NCBI GenBank assembly: GCA_949987705.1 | Contig: OX465283.1 | Coordinates: forward strand, 7,544,207 to 7,608,206 | Length of the DNA stretch: 64,000 bases | Source: Thereva unica | Lineage: Eukaryota > Arthropoda > Insecta > Diptera > Therevidae | Reading direction: 5' to 3' | In this document: positions 21,606 through 33,099 of the stretch, in pieces | Layout of the letters: the number at the start of each line of letters is the position of its first letter | How positions within the stretch are numbered: position 1 is the first letter of the stretch | Notes under the pieces: generated by a model | What the model was told of the DNA's origin: nothing | The model's database searches: none | Seen by the model: the letters and a program-made list of their open reading frames with translations, nothing else | Made by a program: the position numbers and the translations under genes

Positions 21606-23585
21606 GTGAATCCATAATTGCACCGCAAACAACTCACAAAACACCATTCGGGGGTTTTTCAATTTATCTTTGCAATTGAACTAAGGCTGAAAAGGATATT
21701 AAAAGATATTAAAGTCAAATTGTGGCCACTTCTACATGGCTTCAACAAGCCATTCCAGCTCATCACGTCACTTCCCAAATAATCCATGCCTCATCTCCTT
21801 TCTCTTTCCACCGCATTAATCCTTTCTCCCTTTCTCCTTCACAAAATACAAATATTCAAATGATACCCTAAACACTTTCCTTGCATTTGCACTAAAGCCG
21901 GTCCTCAAGGCAATAAAAAACTCGTTCCACGAAAACTGACCAGCAGAAAAAGGATATTTGAACTGCCTCTTTCGAGTCTACCTTTTATTTGCTCAAACCC
22001 AGATTTCGGGATGACTTTTAGGCAATAAAAATTAAATAAAAATTTTCCAGTTAAAAGGATAAAAACAGGAGGGCGACGAAATTGCTGGGTCCATTATTGA
22101 TGCGAAAAACAGTTGTCTGGCGAGTAAAATTTCCAAGGATTAAGGACATGGATTTGGACGATTTTTACGTCCGACAACTGAAGGAAGAAGAGTTAGTCAC
22201 AACATTTTTTTGTTACCTGGAGTTCAAGTAATTTGCATATGCAAACTCTGTGGACGTGCCATAAAAAAGACGAGGTGAAAAGTTAATTTTTATTGGGGGT
22301 GTAATTTAATAGGGATGAAAAAAACCAGTTGTATCCCTACTACTGGACTGTGACCAGATTTAAGGCGATTAGGATTAAGGTTACTGGTGTTGACTCTTTT
22401 AGTTAGTTCTAGTTCGTTGTGAAGTTAACGTGTGATTTTTTACGTATCTTCAAAAGTGAAGAGAAAATTTTGTTTTATGTAAAAATGGTGGTGTGCAGTA
22501 AGTGTCATATTTTTTGATAATTTCTTAGTTTCTTTATCGGAGTAATTTTATATTGAGAATGTTTGGGCCGTGTATCAAGGAATTTTCGTCTATAATTTGA
22601 TTTACTAAGCTCTGCATTAATGAAAATTGGAAAGTGAATTTCGTGTCTGAAAACTTTTAGTTTCAGTGGAATTTTCTGGATTTACTAAGATTGTTCGTTT
22701 CGCTTCTGATACATATTTAATTCTTGCCTCAAAAATCTTCAGTGGTGTTTTAATATAAAGAACAATTGCTAAGGAATGCGATAAACACCCGGTAATATAA
22801 AATTATATAACCTCTGTTTGAAAGTGAATCACAAGGATTCTAGGAGGATTAATTCACTGATATTCCCTATTTATCGAATCAACTACAAATCCCAAATCCG
22901 ATCAACTACAAATTACAAATGGCGTAGTTTTACTGATATACTTTGCCACTTTCGTTTTTCATTTACAATTTACTCATTTTTGAAAATATCAGCTCAATCT
23001 CCACTTTTCGTTTTTCCTTCCTTTCAATGCACTCTTCATCTTTTTGAGTATGTATCGTGAATAGATTTATTTTAACCCCAACCTACAATAAACTAGCAGA
23101 AAATGAAATTTAGAATGTGTTTATTATGTTGCTTGGTTTTACAAGGTATCCATTGGTATGCCCTCGATTTACAAGGTATCACACCCTTGGCTTACACGAT
23201 AGATACAGCCCTCGCAAAATCGTGCACATGAAAACCATTTATAAAGGTAGAAGGATATTTCCAACTAAACTCAGCGTAAAGATCGGTGAAATTAATTCAA
23301 TAACAGAAGAGGCGCTTTTTTATGCGGAGGACTAAAACTGATCTAATTGTAGTGTTGACGATATTTGTCGCTACTAGCAAAAACCCACGTGCGGGTTGAT
23401 TTTGGGTACCATATAAAAACTTAGAGTTACCGAACTTCCTCCGGCTCTTACCGATCGAACTTTTTGGATGCGATAGATGACATTGTTTAACCTCGTGATG
23501 ACTGTGGAGAGCCCCTTTCATTTTCTTTGTAGTTTTGGCGAGTTACGGTGTTCGTTCGAGGATTTTATAGGTAGACTCAATCGCC
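21606..23585. other. intergenic, no established gene
   Basis: No protein family recognised. An ATG followed after 12 bases by a strong donor (GTAAGTG at 22498) makes 22380-22497 a weak candidate for a first exon; see findings. Confidence 0.3.
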
Positions 23586-23589
23586 TTCC

Positions 23590-23950
23590 TTAAATCCAGA
23601 TCTGTTCGCCCTTACGTCGTAGCGGGTCTTCCTTCATCCTGTTGCTGGCATGGTTTGCCGAATGGATGATAACCGCTTGCCACGTAAACTTCTCTGGCGA
23701 GACCGTCCCGCAGACTGGAAAATCCAGCGATTGGCACCGAAGAAAACTTGGCTAAAGAATATCGAGGGCGACCTAAAGAATCAAAGATTATCAGTTACCG
23801 AGGCTCGAGACACCGCCAAAACCCGAGAAGAATGGAAGCGAATCGTGAATAGAGTTCGGGACCCAGCGGCACCGACAGCAGCGTATCCGTTGCGGGGACG
23901 TCCCGCTCGGACCGCCAGCTAACGGATCAAAGAAGAAGAAGAAGAAGCTG
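23590..23950 (+). pseudogene. RTE-like LINE, 3' end with GAA-rich tail
   Basis: The open frame at 23650-23922 reads VCRMDDNRLPRKLLWRDRPA, WKIQRLAPKKTWLKNIEGD and TREEWKRIVNRVRDPA, the conserved C-terminus of this LINE family. It ends in a (GAA)n tail at about 23930-23946. It is 5'-truncated; only the last hundred or so codons remain. Confidence 0.85.
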
Positions 23951-24359
23951 GCAAATTACAGATTTCCTCGGAACGTCTCGTGGATTTCCGTTCATTTTAC
24001 TTTTAGTGTAGAGGAGTATTGACTAGTGGTTGACATGTTTCCGGCGCGATTCCAAACTTTAAATAACATGGCAGCCTAATCTGTTTCCCGAAGACCCGCC
24101 CTTACAAGCACCTGTCCGGTAGCACTGTGGATAGCTGAGATCTCCATAAAAATTTCTACCTATTTTAAATTTTCTGTTCTGGTCAGAGGAAATTGAAGAA
24201 ATTTCCTACATTTTAGAATGTGGCTAACTTCACGACAATAGGTGAAATCACCAGGTTACACTATGGTTAATGTTCTTCCATTTGGTGCTAGGATGTGAAG
24301 ATTTTCAGATTTCCCAACACTTGAACGACCCACATACAGAGCTGACTGCGAAGTGACTC

Positions 24360-24680
24360 TTATTGGCTCCAAAATTTTAAATTTTTTAAGTTCTGTAAAT
24401 AAATTCGTTATTTGCTACCTTAAAACCCCCTAGATATCCACTTTCATTGGAATCGGAATTATATTAAAAAAATTCGTCGTCATATTGGCGCGGCCATTTT
24501 GAATTTATATGTTTTGACCAAAAATTCGTTATTAGCGACCTTAAAACCCCTAGATACCAACTTTCATTGAACTCGGAACACAATTTGCAAATTTCATATT
24601 TAGATGGCCATTTTGAATTTCGGTCATTTTTCGGCGGCCATGTTGAATTTTGAAAATCGGACTTCGAGGTGTTTCATGGA
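24360..24680. repeat. tandem pair, period about 121 bp
   Basis: The units begin 'attcgttatttgctacctt' (24403) and 'attcgttattagcgacctt' (24524). Each contains 'aaaacccc', 'tagata', 'actttcattg' and a 'ggccattttgaattt' word. The last word links it loosely to the GGCGGCC repeat family. Confidence 0.7.
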
Positions 24681-24789
24681 AGGCCCCCACCGAAATTTCG
24701 AAGTTCTGCGATGACTGGTGGTCAATCTTAACCCGTAACCGTAACCGTTCCATGTAAACTCTTTTACGATTTCACCTCCGATCGAAGTG

Positions 24790-25075
24790 ATTTAATTTCA
24801 GCGTGTTTTTGCAGCCTCAATGAATAGAACAACTCGACTGTAAAATAATCTCCCGCAGCCAGTATTTCCGAACTCGTACAACACCTAAGAGTTCAAACGT
24901 AAGGTTCATCGACATTTTCTTCTACACCCTCCAGACCCCCTCTAACCTTTCCTATTCTTCTTTATTCTTCAAACCAAGCTTACTACTAGATATTGCACCA
25001 TGACCTGAACGACATGACGGGCTAGTAGTATAACGGGTTACTCCTAAGCAACATGTTTGAAAATAAAGTTTACCT
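24790..25075 (+). mobile_element. CR1-like LINE 3' end
   Basis: 'gaacaactcgactgt', 'aacacctaagagttcaaacg' and 'aaggttcatcgac' match the reverse complement of 3530-3640 in the intact copy. Sequence beyond the coding end continues to about 25075 and resembles 1390-1520. Confidence 0.75.
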
Positions 25076-25997
25076 AAATTTCCTATGAATTCTTATAAAA
25101 TTTTTCGTTGCATTTAAAAAACATTTGTTCCACGTCCGGTATAAATTAAAAAATATCGGACGCCTGAAGGAAACTGAGAACGTCGACGCCCCACTGCGTC
25201 GGATGTGTGGGAGCAGGATCGCCCTTCCCAATTTGTTTCCAGGGAATTGCATCGTGCCGATATTAATTTTTTCACTGATGCCCCGGTTCTGCGCTGAAGT
25301 CGCTGTCACGTCACGGATATGTGTTTATCGACCTTTTCCTTCTTTGTAGCTAATTTCTTGGATTTTATAGAGTTGTTATTTAATGGTTATATAAACACTT
25401 GATTATAATTGAAATATTTGTTAATATATTTAGTTTATTAAAATATTTTTTGTACGGATTGCGACCCTCTTATACCTGTTCACACTGACCCGAAATTAGT
25501 TGATTCTAGAAAGTGATTTCTAAATTATGTGGAACCCTTTGCATTGAATTGAAATGATTTCGTTTGACAGTTCCGCATGTTTTCGATATTTTTGCCCCAA
25601 TTTAAATGGCAATTCTTTTTCTAACAAAGCCCATAGTTTTTTCTTTTATTCTTTAGGGTGATGTTTACTGCCAGACTTAGGCAAGGGTATAGAAATGCGC
25701 TTATTCGGGATTTTATCATAAACATCAACCTAGATAGTTCCGTTTAAATTCCAAGATTAAGATACGGTAATGATTCACCATTTGTACGATATATTTCGAA
25801 AGTCAAGTTGCAACAACAGTGCTATTGTTTGAATAGCGTGAAAAGATTACACTGAGCAATATTACTAATCACGGATAAAGGTAATCCTAGATTTAAGATT
25901 ATTTAAAAAATTAACTCGCCGAAAATAGCAAGATTTGTTTGCTTATTTGACTATTTTTTGTCCTTTAAAGTTCAATTTGCGTTTGTATATTTAAAAT
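25076..25997. other. intergenic, no gene recognised
   Basis: No family resemblance in the open frames at 25070-25349. A single TAATCC word (25882-25887) is the sort of site homeodomain activators use, but one copy carries no weight. Confidence 0.3.
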
Positions 25998-26196
25998 AAA
26001 GCCGCGTTTACATCGCAAAGTCAACGCGAAAGTGCACTTTGAAGTTCTTTTATCGCACAGAAATTTGTATGCTTTTTTCTCTGTTGCACGAAAGTTTCAG
26101 AACTTTGCAAAAGAGAAGAAAGCATACAAATTTCTGTGCGATAAAAGAACTTCAAAGTGCACTTTCGCGTTGACTTTGCGATGTCAACGCGGCTTT
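25998..26196. mobile_element. 199-bp hairpin MITE
   Basis: Two arms of about 85 bp (25998-26082 and 26112-26196) are reverse complements with very few mismatches, separated by a 29-bp loop. Ends are 'aaagccgcgttt' and 'aacgcggcttt'. No coding capacity. Flanks are TA-rich, so a TA target duplication is possible but not clear. It lies about 700 bp upstream of the hb candidate promoter. Confidence 0.8.
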
Positions 26197-26890
26197 TAGT
26201 TTAAAAATCAGTTCTATTTCAATGAAACAGTCTATGGACGATATTTTATTGCTAAAGATCTACAAAATCCTGAGAAATTAATCTCATTTTTGTAAAATTG
26301 CACGAATTGTTATTAAATACTTAAACTATGTAAGATAAAAAACGACCCTAGCTCATGTTCTCCCTGTAATAAAACCTAAAGAAAAATAATTTTTTTTAAT
26401 TTTGCCGGTCAATTTTCTCACCGATTAATAATACAATAACGGGGTTCCATATTACATCGCGATAACAGACAAAAAGATAAAAAAAAATTGTAGGGATACC
26501 GAATGAGGATTGTTGGACCTAATAATATGCCATTTGGGTGCTGCTCCCTTTGCTAATTTCTCAGCCATAAATAAAGTGAAAGCCTCTTCGGCCGGTTCCT
26601 TCTGCTCCGCCATACAGTTACTAAGAGCCATTTAAAAGATCCCCAGTAGAATTATTTCTCCTAGATCTTAACGTTTTATGTTTTCACATGAAAATTTTCG
26701 ATAAGATAGCGACAAAAATTTATTTCCTTCTTGATGTTCACATTTTTCCATCATTACCCACCCCCTGCCGTTGCCACCGCCATATCTTGAGCAAGTGCTG
26801 GCCTGGCAGCATCACCCTTCTCCCATTCCTGGGTATCATATCTTATGCCTAGCTATCAACATAGCGAAGGCTTACACACAGAGTACGTAA
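26197..26890. other. DNA upstream of the hb promoter
   Basis: No ORF recognised. Its place just upstream of the hb core promoter makes it the likely proximal regulatory region by position only; I could not identify trustworthy binding-site clusters by eye. Confidence 0.35.
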
Positions 26891-26902
26891 GATTTTGGGT
26901 CC

Positions 26903-26930
26903 TATAAAAGCCATTCTTTTCCACAATCAC
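26903..26930 (+). promoter_or_regulatory. hb: candidate hb core promoter (TATA box and initiator)
   Basis: TATAAAAG at 26903-26910 lies about 26 bp before a TCAC initiator-like word (A at 26929). In Drosophila the zygotic hb promoter (P2) also sits a short way upstream of the single coding exon. Assignment here rests on position, the TATA word and the splice signals downstream. Confidence 0.55.
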
Positions 26931-27612
26931 CCATCCCCCAAATACCAATCGGTTTAAGTGAAGAGGAAAAGCAAAAAAGGGAGGAAAAAAATTACAGAAA
27001 GTGAAAAAAACTTCCCCTCGGGTTGTTTATCACAGAAAACTCTCTACAAGTCGGGAAATTCGTATACGGGGTTGGCTGGCCGGGAGGGAGAGGGAGTCGA
27101 GGGGGATCAACCGCATGAACCCCCTTGGCTGAAGGGCGCTGAGGGATGAGGTAAGAGCCGAAAATTATTGAGAGGGGAAAAAAAGTAAAAGAACACCGAG
27201 GAACGGGGCAACCAGGAGCGCTCTGGTCGTGTGTATCGTCAGTCAATGCCAATGCGCTTATATACTTAGGATTTGAGTTTATGTACCAGGGGGAGAAATC
27301 CCTTTGATATAGCAGCGGTGTTCGAGAGACCGGACTCGAGAGGAACGAGGGTACACTCCCTGCGCCGGGCACGCGCAGTCCTCGCGCCCGTACAGTTCTT
27401 CTGTACACGCGTTTACAGTTTTTTTTATTATTTACGGGGTGGGGGTTGGTTGATGCTTTTTATTGACAACAAAAAAAGTAAAGCAAAATGGCGCTTGAAC
27501 CGCATCAATTTCATGCTTTTGGGAGGAGTTAGTTTTTTTACCATACCCCCCATACAAAAAAACCATATTCCATATACCGTTTTTTATTAACAAACCCTTA
27601 TTTCAATTTCAG
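26929..27612 (+). other. hb: hb 5'UTR exon and intron (predicted)
   Basis: Predicted non-coding exon 26929-27150 ends at GATGAG|GTAAGA, a strong donor. The intron 27151-27612 ends with a pyrimidine-rich 'tttcaatttcag' acceptor eight bases before the hb ATG. A leader intron abutting the start codon is the known structure of fly hb. A more distal (maternal-type) promoter may exist, but I could not place it. Confidence 0.6.
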
Positions 27613-27620
27613 ATTCCAAT

Positions 27621-29747
27621 ATGCAGAACTGGGATTCTCTGCCGCCAGCTAGCTACGAGCACAACTGGTATGGAAACATGTTTCCCGTGAAGACAGAGCC
27701 GCAAACTTCTGGGCTGGCAATGGATCACTATCTAGGTATTAAGCAGACACAAGCGATAGACATGAGTTCACTAACACCATCCCCACGAATGGATGGGGGT
27801 GATGTGCACAACTTCTTAGACAATGGATTATCAGCGATGAACAATCACCACCCGTTGGGCTTCAACCCCCTAACGCCGCCGGGCCTGCCGAACGCTGTTA
27901 TTCCATCAATGAATTTCCATCATGAAATGCAACAGGAACAGAATCAGAATCAGTCCATCCAGCAGCAGCATGGTGTTCATCATCACAACCACCACCACCC
28001 TCACAACCATCATCACCAACACAATCAACAATCGCCAGATGTAATGCCGAAAATTGAAAATAATTCGCTTACACCGCGAAACACCCCGCCAATGGATGTT
28101 ACCCCACCAAAATCACCGAAAATCCAATTCACCACCGAAACACAGGAAAAGGATAATGAATTGACATCGAATTCCAGTGAGGACACGCGATTTTTAGAGA
28201 GCGAGGACGACGAGTCAATTCGCATGCCAATTTACAATTCGCATGGCAAAATGAAGAATTACAAGTGTAAGCACTGCGGATTTCTGGCCATAACAAAAGT
28301 ATCATTCTGGAATCACGTCAGGGCGCACATGAAGCCGGAGAAGATACTGCAATGTCCGAAATGTCCATTTGTTACGGAACTGAAACATCATCTGGAATAT
28401 CACATTCGGAAGCATAAAAATCTAAAGCCATTCCAGTGCGACAAGTGCAACTATAGTTGCGTCAACAAATCAATGCTCAATTCACATCTCAAGTCGCATT
28501 CGTCAGTGTATCAGTATCGGTGTGCTGATTGCGATTATGCTACAAAGTATTGCCATTCGTTTAAGCTGCACTTGAGGAAGTACGATCATAAGCCAGGGCT
28601 AGTTTTGGATGAAGATGGCGCTCCAAATCCAGCGGTTGTGATAGATGTGTATGGGACTAGACGTGGACCGAAGATGAAGGGTGGTAGTGGTAGATCAACG
28701 AAAAATAATAAGCAAGAGAGAAAAGAAACATCAACAACACAGTTACAACAACAGCAGCAGCAGCAACAGTCGTCTCAGTCGTCACCAGTCAAAGCTCAGA
28801 TTCCGCCGATATTGATGGGACATCAGCAGAACCCAATATCGTCGTTGCTGCCCAATACAATTGCTAACATGCTACAACAGAGCAGGAATATGCCTTTCTT
28901 TCCTTACTTGAATCTTAACCTACAGATGATAGCCGCACAACATCAGGCTGTGCTGGCACAGCTATCACCGCGCATGCGTGACGCAGCCTTACATTCCTTG
29001 AGTAACTTAAGCTCTGGTGATGATCAGAAGGATAATAAACATGAGGATGATGATGATAATGATGACGATGAAGATGACGAGAATGATGATCGGAAATCGG
29101 AAAGTAGTGCGATGGATTTGTCTCAGACGACACCAACAAAAGTATATCCACAGCTACAACAGCGAGATGATCATGAACTACCTACGACTGTTGACGAAAT
29201 CAATACCCCAACAATAGCATCATCGAGCAGTTCTAGACGAAAAGGAAGAGTATTGAAACTTGACTCAACAACCCTTCAACAAGCAAATGATTCACCGTTG
29301 ACAACTAATGAGAATCATCAAACAAAACCATCAATGGATGTTGATTGCAACAATCGACTAACCGAACCAAAACAAGAGAATACCCAAAGTGATAATGATG
29401 ATGATAATGATGCTAATGAACAGCCCTTATCACCAACATCATCGTCATTCGATGATCAAAAGTTCAATATCGTTTCAACCGAATCAGCTGATAGTCAGAG
29501 TAATATCGCTCAACAGCAGCAACAACAACAGAATCAGAATCACCATCAACAACAGCAACAGCTGCAGCAAATGGCTGGTATATTCGAGTGCAAGTACTGT
29601 GATATCTACTTCAAGGATGCCGTTCTATACACCATTCACATGGGCTATCATAGCTGTGATGATGTATTCAAGTGCAACATGTGCGGAGAGAAGTGCGATG
29701 GTCCAGTGGGACTATTTGTTCATATGGCAAGAAACGCGCATTCATGA
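27621..29747 (+). CDS. hb: Hunchback, gap-gene zinc-finger transcription factor
   Basis: This 708-residue nuclear C2H2 factor patterns the anterior-posterior axis and sets early neuroblast identity in insects. It starts with the family's MQNW at the first ATG after the leader acceptor. [10 protein letters not shown] (81-90) and [11 protein letters not shown] (156-166) are conserved motifs. Four central fingers bind DNA: 216-236, 245-265, 273-293 and 301-323, with KPFQCDKC and [16 protein letters not shown] typical of Hb. [12 protein letters not shown] follows. [15 protein letters not shown] (about 422) and [11 protein letters not shown] (about 537) are further conserved blocks. Two C-terminal Ikaros-like dimerisation fingers lie at 657-677 and 685-707, ending MARNAHS. 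Low-complexity stretches include His-rich 119-134, poly-Q near 375, an acidic run near 474-490 and Q-rich DNA before the last fingers. The coding region is one exon, as in flies, and all zinc ligands are present. Confidence 0.98.
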   Translation: MQNWDSLPPASYEHNWYGNMFPVKTEPQTSGLAMDHYLGIKQTQAIDMSSLTPSPRMDGGDVHNFLDNGLSAMNNHHPLGFNPLTPPGLPNAVIPSMNFHHEMQQEQNQNQSIQQQHGVHHHNHHHPHNHHHQHNQQSPDVMPKIENNSLTPRNTPPMDVTPPKSPKIQFTTETQEKDNELTSNSSEDTRFLESEDDESIRMPIYNSHGKMKNYKCKHCGFLAITKVSFWNHVRAHMKPEKILQCPKCPFVTELKHHLEYHIRKHKNLKPFQCDKCNYSCVNKSMLNSHLKSHSSVYQYRCADCDYATKYCHSFKLHLRKYDHKPGLVLDEDGAPNPAVVIDVYGTRRGPKMKGGSGRSTKNNKQERKETSTTQLQQQQQQQQSSQSSPVKAQIPPILMGHQQNPISSLLPNTIANMLQQSRNMPFFPYLNLNLQMIAAQHQAVLAQLSPRMRDAALHSLSNLSSGDDQKDNKHEDDDDNDDDEDDENDDRKSESSAMDLSQTTPTKVYPQLQQRDDHELPTTVDEINTPTIASSSSSRRKGRVLKLDSTTLQQANDSPLTTNENHQTKPSMDVDCNNRLTEPKQENTQSDNDDDNDANEQPLSPTSSSFDDQKFNIVSTESADSQSNIAQQQQQQQNQNHHQQQQQLQQMAGIFECKYCDIYFKDAVLYTIHMGYHSCDDVFKCNMCGEKCDGPVGLFVHMARNAHS

Positions 29748-30345
29748 ACGACTTTCGTTAAGTTCACCACGCGCGCATTTTTCGTTTAAAAATGCCCCCA
29801 AAAAAACTAAGGAAAACGTTTCCTAGTTTTTTCTATTAATTATTATTAGTTTAACAAAAAAACAAAAAATATTAATTATTATTAATAATATGACTAAATT
29901 ATTTTTTGAAAGAAATTGATTGTAAATATTTAAAATGAAAACGAACTGAACGTAAAAATTTCGTTCGTTTTGAAATTGTATAAAATTGAAAATGGATTTT
30001 AAATTTATTTTTTAAAATGCAAAATGCTAAAAATGATTGTACAAAGAATTTATATTTTTTTAGGTTAAGAATTTATTTTTTTTGGTTTATTATATATTAA
30101 GAATTTTGTTTATTATTAGTTAAGTAAGATTAAAAATGATTGTACAGAGAGAAAACTAAAATTTATGCTTATATTGTCGAAAAAATTTCGAAGATTGTGT
30201 TAAATTGGAAAATTCGTTTTGTAAGAAATCTCGTTCTAGTCGAGAGATAGATTTGTGTGTTGCTAGATTTTTGAGATTATTTTTTTTATTTTTTAAATTG
30301 AAGTGAAATGAGAAGTAAAATATATTTTAATGTGCATTAAAAGAA
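29748..30345 (+). other. hb: hb 3'UTR (predicted)
   Basis: Very AT-rich sequence after the hb stop. No AATAAA was seen, so the end is uncertain; ATTAAA near 30337 is the best candidate. A block around 'aaaaatgattgtaca' occurs twice (about 30029 and 30133), showing a local duplication. Confidence 0.5.
29919..29928 (+). promoter_or_regulatory. Pumilio-type element in hb 3'UTR
   Basis: TGTAAATA at 29921-29928 matches the Pumilio consensus UGUANAUA and overlaps an ATTGTA box. More ATTGTA boxes lie at 29975, 30036 and 30139. In Drosophila, Nanos/Pumilio repress maternal hb RNA through 3'UTR elements containing ATTGTA. I did not find a clear GTTGT partner box next to any of these. Confidence 0.5.
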
Positions 30346-30989
30346 AATTTTATATATTATAAAATAAGAAAGGATTTTTAAAATTATGCTATGATATAAT
30401 ACGGCAACAGGGCATTTCATAAGCAATATGTATTCATAATGCTCAAATTTAACGTTCACTACAACATTTAGTTTGATGGTATTTGTTAATATTTCTTGCA
30501 AACTGCGAGTTTTTGTCAAAATGTATAAAGTCTGTACGATTTTGATTATTTCAAAGGCTTGAACTTGATGCAAATGAAAACAAATATCAAATACAAACAA
30601 TATGTGACCTTCATAATCACAAATCGTTAGTTGATTGTTAAAGAATATAACATAATAAACGAAAGTAACTTACATTATCACACTTCCACATTATTTTCTG
30701 TCATTTGGAAAGTTGTTGCTTTTTCATTCAATGCCAAACGACCAAGAATTCGTGTATGATGCAAGAAAAAAAGAAGGGCCTTTTCGAAAACGTCAAAGAT
30801 TGACGGCATAGTCAGATTTTGATATTAAGAGTGCGACGGTGGATCATTCGTCACGCCATTATGTCAGTCTGTATGCAATCTAATTGTCAAAGACACTTGA
30901 AAAGGCCCAAAATCTCCTGAAAAATGCAGTCAAAAGTTAGTTTACGAACAGAAAAAAGGCAATTGTTCTTATACCTGTAGATTTGAAGT
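30346..30989. other. intergenic, no gene recognised
   Basis: AT-rich; nothing recognised between the hb 3'UTR and the Tc1 remnant. Confidence 0.3.
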
Positions 30990-31215
30990 AAAAATAACAG
31001 TATTTTGTGGAAACTCCTTGTGCTTCTATGACGGCATCTACTCGTCTCTGTATAAAATTGACGAGAATGAGTAATATCCGGTAAAATTGTCTCCCATTAG
31101 TCATCCAATGCAGCCTGGGGATGTTTTTTGGACGTAACTACCCGTTTTCGAATCCAAAACTTCCGATAGAGTTCTATGGCCTTTAGATCTGGGGACTGTG
31201 AAGAAGATTCAACCT
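30990..31215 (-). pseudogene. Tc1-like transposase, C-terminal fragment
   Basis: Minus-strand reading gives SSQSPDLKAIELYRKFWIRK, corresponding to the Tc1 QSPDLNPIENLW block. It is followed by a broken W..ILPDIT and a TETSRCRHRS.RSTRS-type end, where the family has a final MPRRVEAVI.AKG. Stops and frame changes are present. Confidence 0.75.
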
Positions 31216-31374
31216 GCTTAAGGATATTGTTGTACATTATAGGCCTGCAGCGAACTCTAAAAAGGTGCTCTACCGTCGGGCGTTATGTGCTTGATAGGCA
31301 TAATAGACATAAATAAAAGAATATTTAAAATTAAAGTTTAGAAAGATTTCACAAATTCAGTCTTTTTGGGAAAA

Positions 31375-32050
31375 GCAGGAAGTAGTCTTGCATTTCTTGC
31401 ATTGGTGGTTTGTCAGTCTTCTCAAACCAGTTTCGGTGATGCATGTTGAGCATTGTTTTCTTTTGTGTAAAGACTTCTTTCATCTTCCTGGACAGAATGA
31501 CGAACTCTTTTCAGGCTGCTTTGAAGGCCTTTTGATATTCCAACAGTCTTCTGTCTGGCACCTCGTTTGTTAGTTCATGTGTCCCAATCTTTTCAAAGAC
31601 AGTCTTCTACTCAGTGGTTCTTTATATTGTTAGTGTAGTGTGGTTAGTATCTTACCAGTTAATACCAGCCACATTCAACATACTAAAAAATATTATAATT
31701 GGGCCAACGCTTGATGTTTCGGGACACATTGAATGTAGCACAAATTTTGTCTGTATCACCTCCTTTCGTTGAATTATAGAAAGTTATAATTTCAGGTTTC
31801 CCGTTTTCTTCTTATGAAGCATTCGGCGGTGGTCCACAATTCTATTTCTATGGAATATATATACCCTCGAAATCGAAATTAGATGCTCCGATTCGATTTC
31901 ATTCCACTCGAATTGTGGAACACCCCCGATTGACACGAGAATAACGTTCTTTCTTGGATTTGGAATATACGACAAAAAAGTCTTTCTTGAAACAGAAAAA
32001 ACTAGTGAATTGCGCAGTGGTTTCCAAAATTTATGATACCGCAGCCCATG
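31375..32050 (-). pseudogene. piggyBac-like transposase, C-terminal half, decayed
   Basis: Going down the minus strand, frames give KTFLSYIPNPRKNVILVS, then GNLKL or, in the next frame, KPEIITFYNSTKGGDTDKIC, ATFNVSRNIKRWPN, an ELTNEVPDRRLLEYQKAFKA stretch, and finally a Cys-rich tail (CSTCITETG...NHQCKKCKTTSC). This is the piggyBac order: the region after the catalytic core, the YNSTKGGVD-type motif, and the terminal zinc-binding knuckle. Frameshifts and losses around 31640-31760 make it inactive. The right boundary is uncertain: from about 31990 on, the sequence resembles the 47330-47400 repeat ('tatcataaa.tttggaaacc'). Confidence 0.75.
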
Positions 32051-32449
32051 TTGCATAAAAAACCCTTGGGCCCTTTGTTGAAACTAGGTTCGTCAGACCT
32101 TTCTTACGCGTTTTCCGACACACAAAATGCACCAACACCAACGACAGTAGGTGATATTCTCGTTGGCGAGTGACGTGACTACGAGGGATACGGTGGAATG
32201 AAACTGCCGATGCCTTCACACGTATCGAGGAAAATGTCTCTTGCGCACGCCACCTTGGGACAATTAAATACGAGTTTAGTCGATTTGCTTGCCAGAAATT
32301 TGTTAGATTGACCTTGAAAATATCAATTTAAGATCGAAGTGACACATCTGTCACGTCACTCGATAACGAGAATAAGGCTGAGTATGCGCCGTCGATGGTT
32401 TATCGAACTTTGAAGAAAATTGGTCTGATGATGGTTTTTGAGAACGTGT

Positions 32450-32512
32450 AACTTTTCAGTCGAATCACGACTTCCAGTGACGACTCGACTTTCAGCACAG
32501 GGGTCGAAGATG
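32450..32512. repeat. partial copy of the 32885-33098 palindrome
   Basis: 'ttcagtcgaatcacgacttc' and 'gactttcagcacaggggt' match one arm of the element 400 bp downstream. Confidence 0.65.
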
Positions 32513-32884
32513 GCACTTGTCAATTTCCTTAATTTCTATATTCTGAGATTAGATTATCGGCTACAAATCATTCCCTCTCGTCGTATATGTTTTTACTAAT
32601 GTGCGCAGAACGCAAAGCAGTAGTTGCGTCTAATAAGCTGATCTAGGTTAAGATATTCAGGCTAGGTTCAAAAGTTCTCGGTCCCTTAATTAAATCTGAA
32701 GTAATGTTTTCAAATTAAATGCGCTTTATACTAATTTTTGACTGCATTTTCAGATGATTTGTTCTTGTGTTGGTTGATATTGCATTTATGTGTGGCACTT
32801 ATAACATGTTAACTAATCCCGGTCGTTCTGCACTTATATTTTTCTTTTCGGTTACCATTAATAATTCTGGCCAGCACTTACGAT

Positions 32885-33098
32885 CCTGTGTTGAAAGTCG
32901 AGCCGTGTTTCGTGACAAGTCGTTTGAGTTAAAGAAAGCGACATTTCAGTCGAATTACGACTTTCAGCACAGAGGCCTAGAGTGGAAATTCTAAGTTGAG
33001 TTTAGGCCTCTGTACTGAAAGTCGTGATTCGACTGAAACGTCACTTTCTTTAACTCAAACGACTTGTCGTGTCGTGAAGACTTGACTTTCAGCACAGG
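32885..33098. mobile_element. 214-bp palindromic MITE-like element
   Basis: Left arm from 'cctgtgttgaaagtcgag' to 'cagcacagaggcct', right arm its near reverse complement ending 'gactttcagcacagg'. The arms of about 100 bp carry scattered mismatches, so this is older than the foldback at 41350. An internal 'gactttcagcacag' word repeats at both the ends and the centre. Confidence 0.75.
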
Positions 33099-33099
33099 G

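Noticed and set aside
25882..25887. Bicoid-type TAATCC site regulating hb
   Set aside because: A single 6-bp word in about 1 kb is expected by chance, and Bicoid is not present in all fly lineages.
28915..29826. Overlapping ORFs on both strands of hb
   Set aside because: They are shadows of the repeat-rich acidic and Gln-rich part of hunchback.
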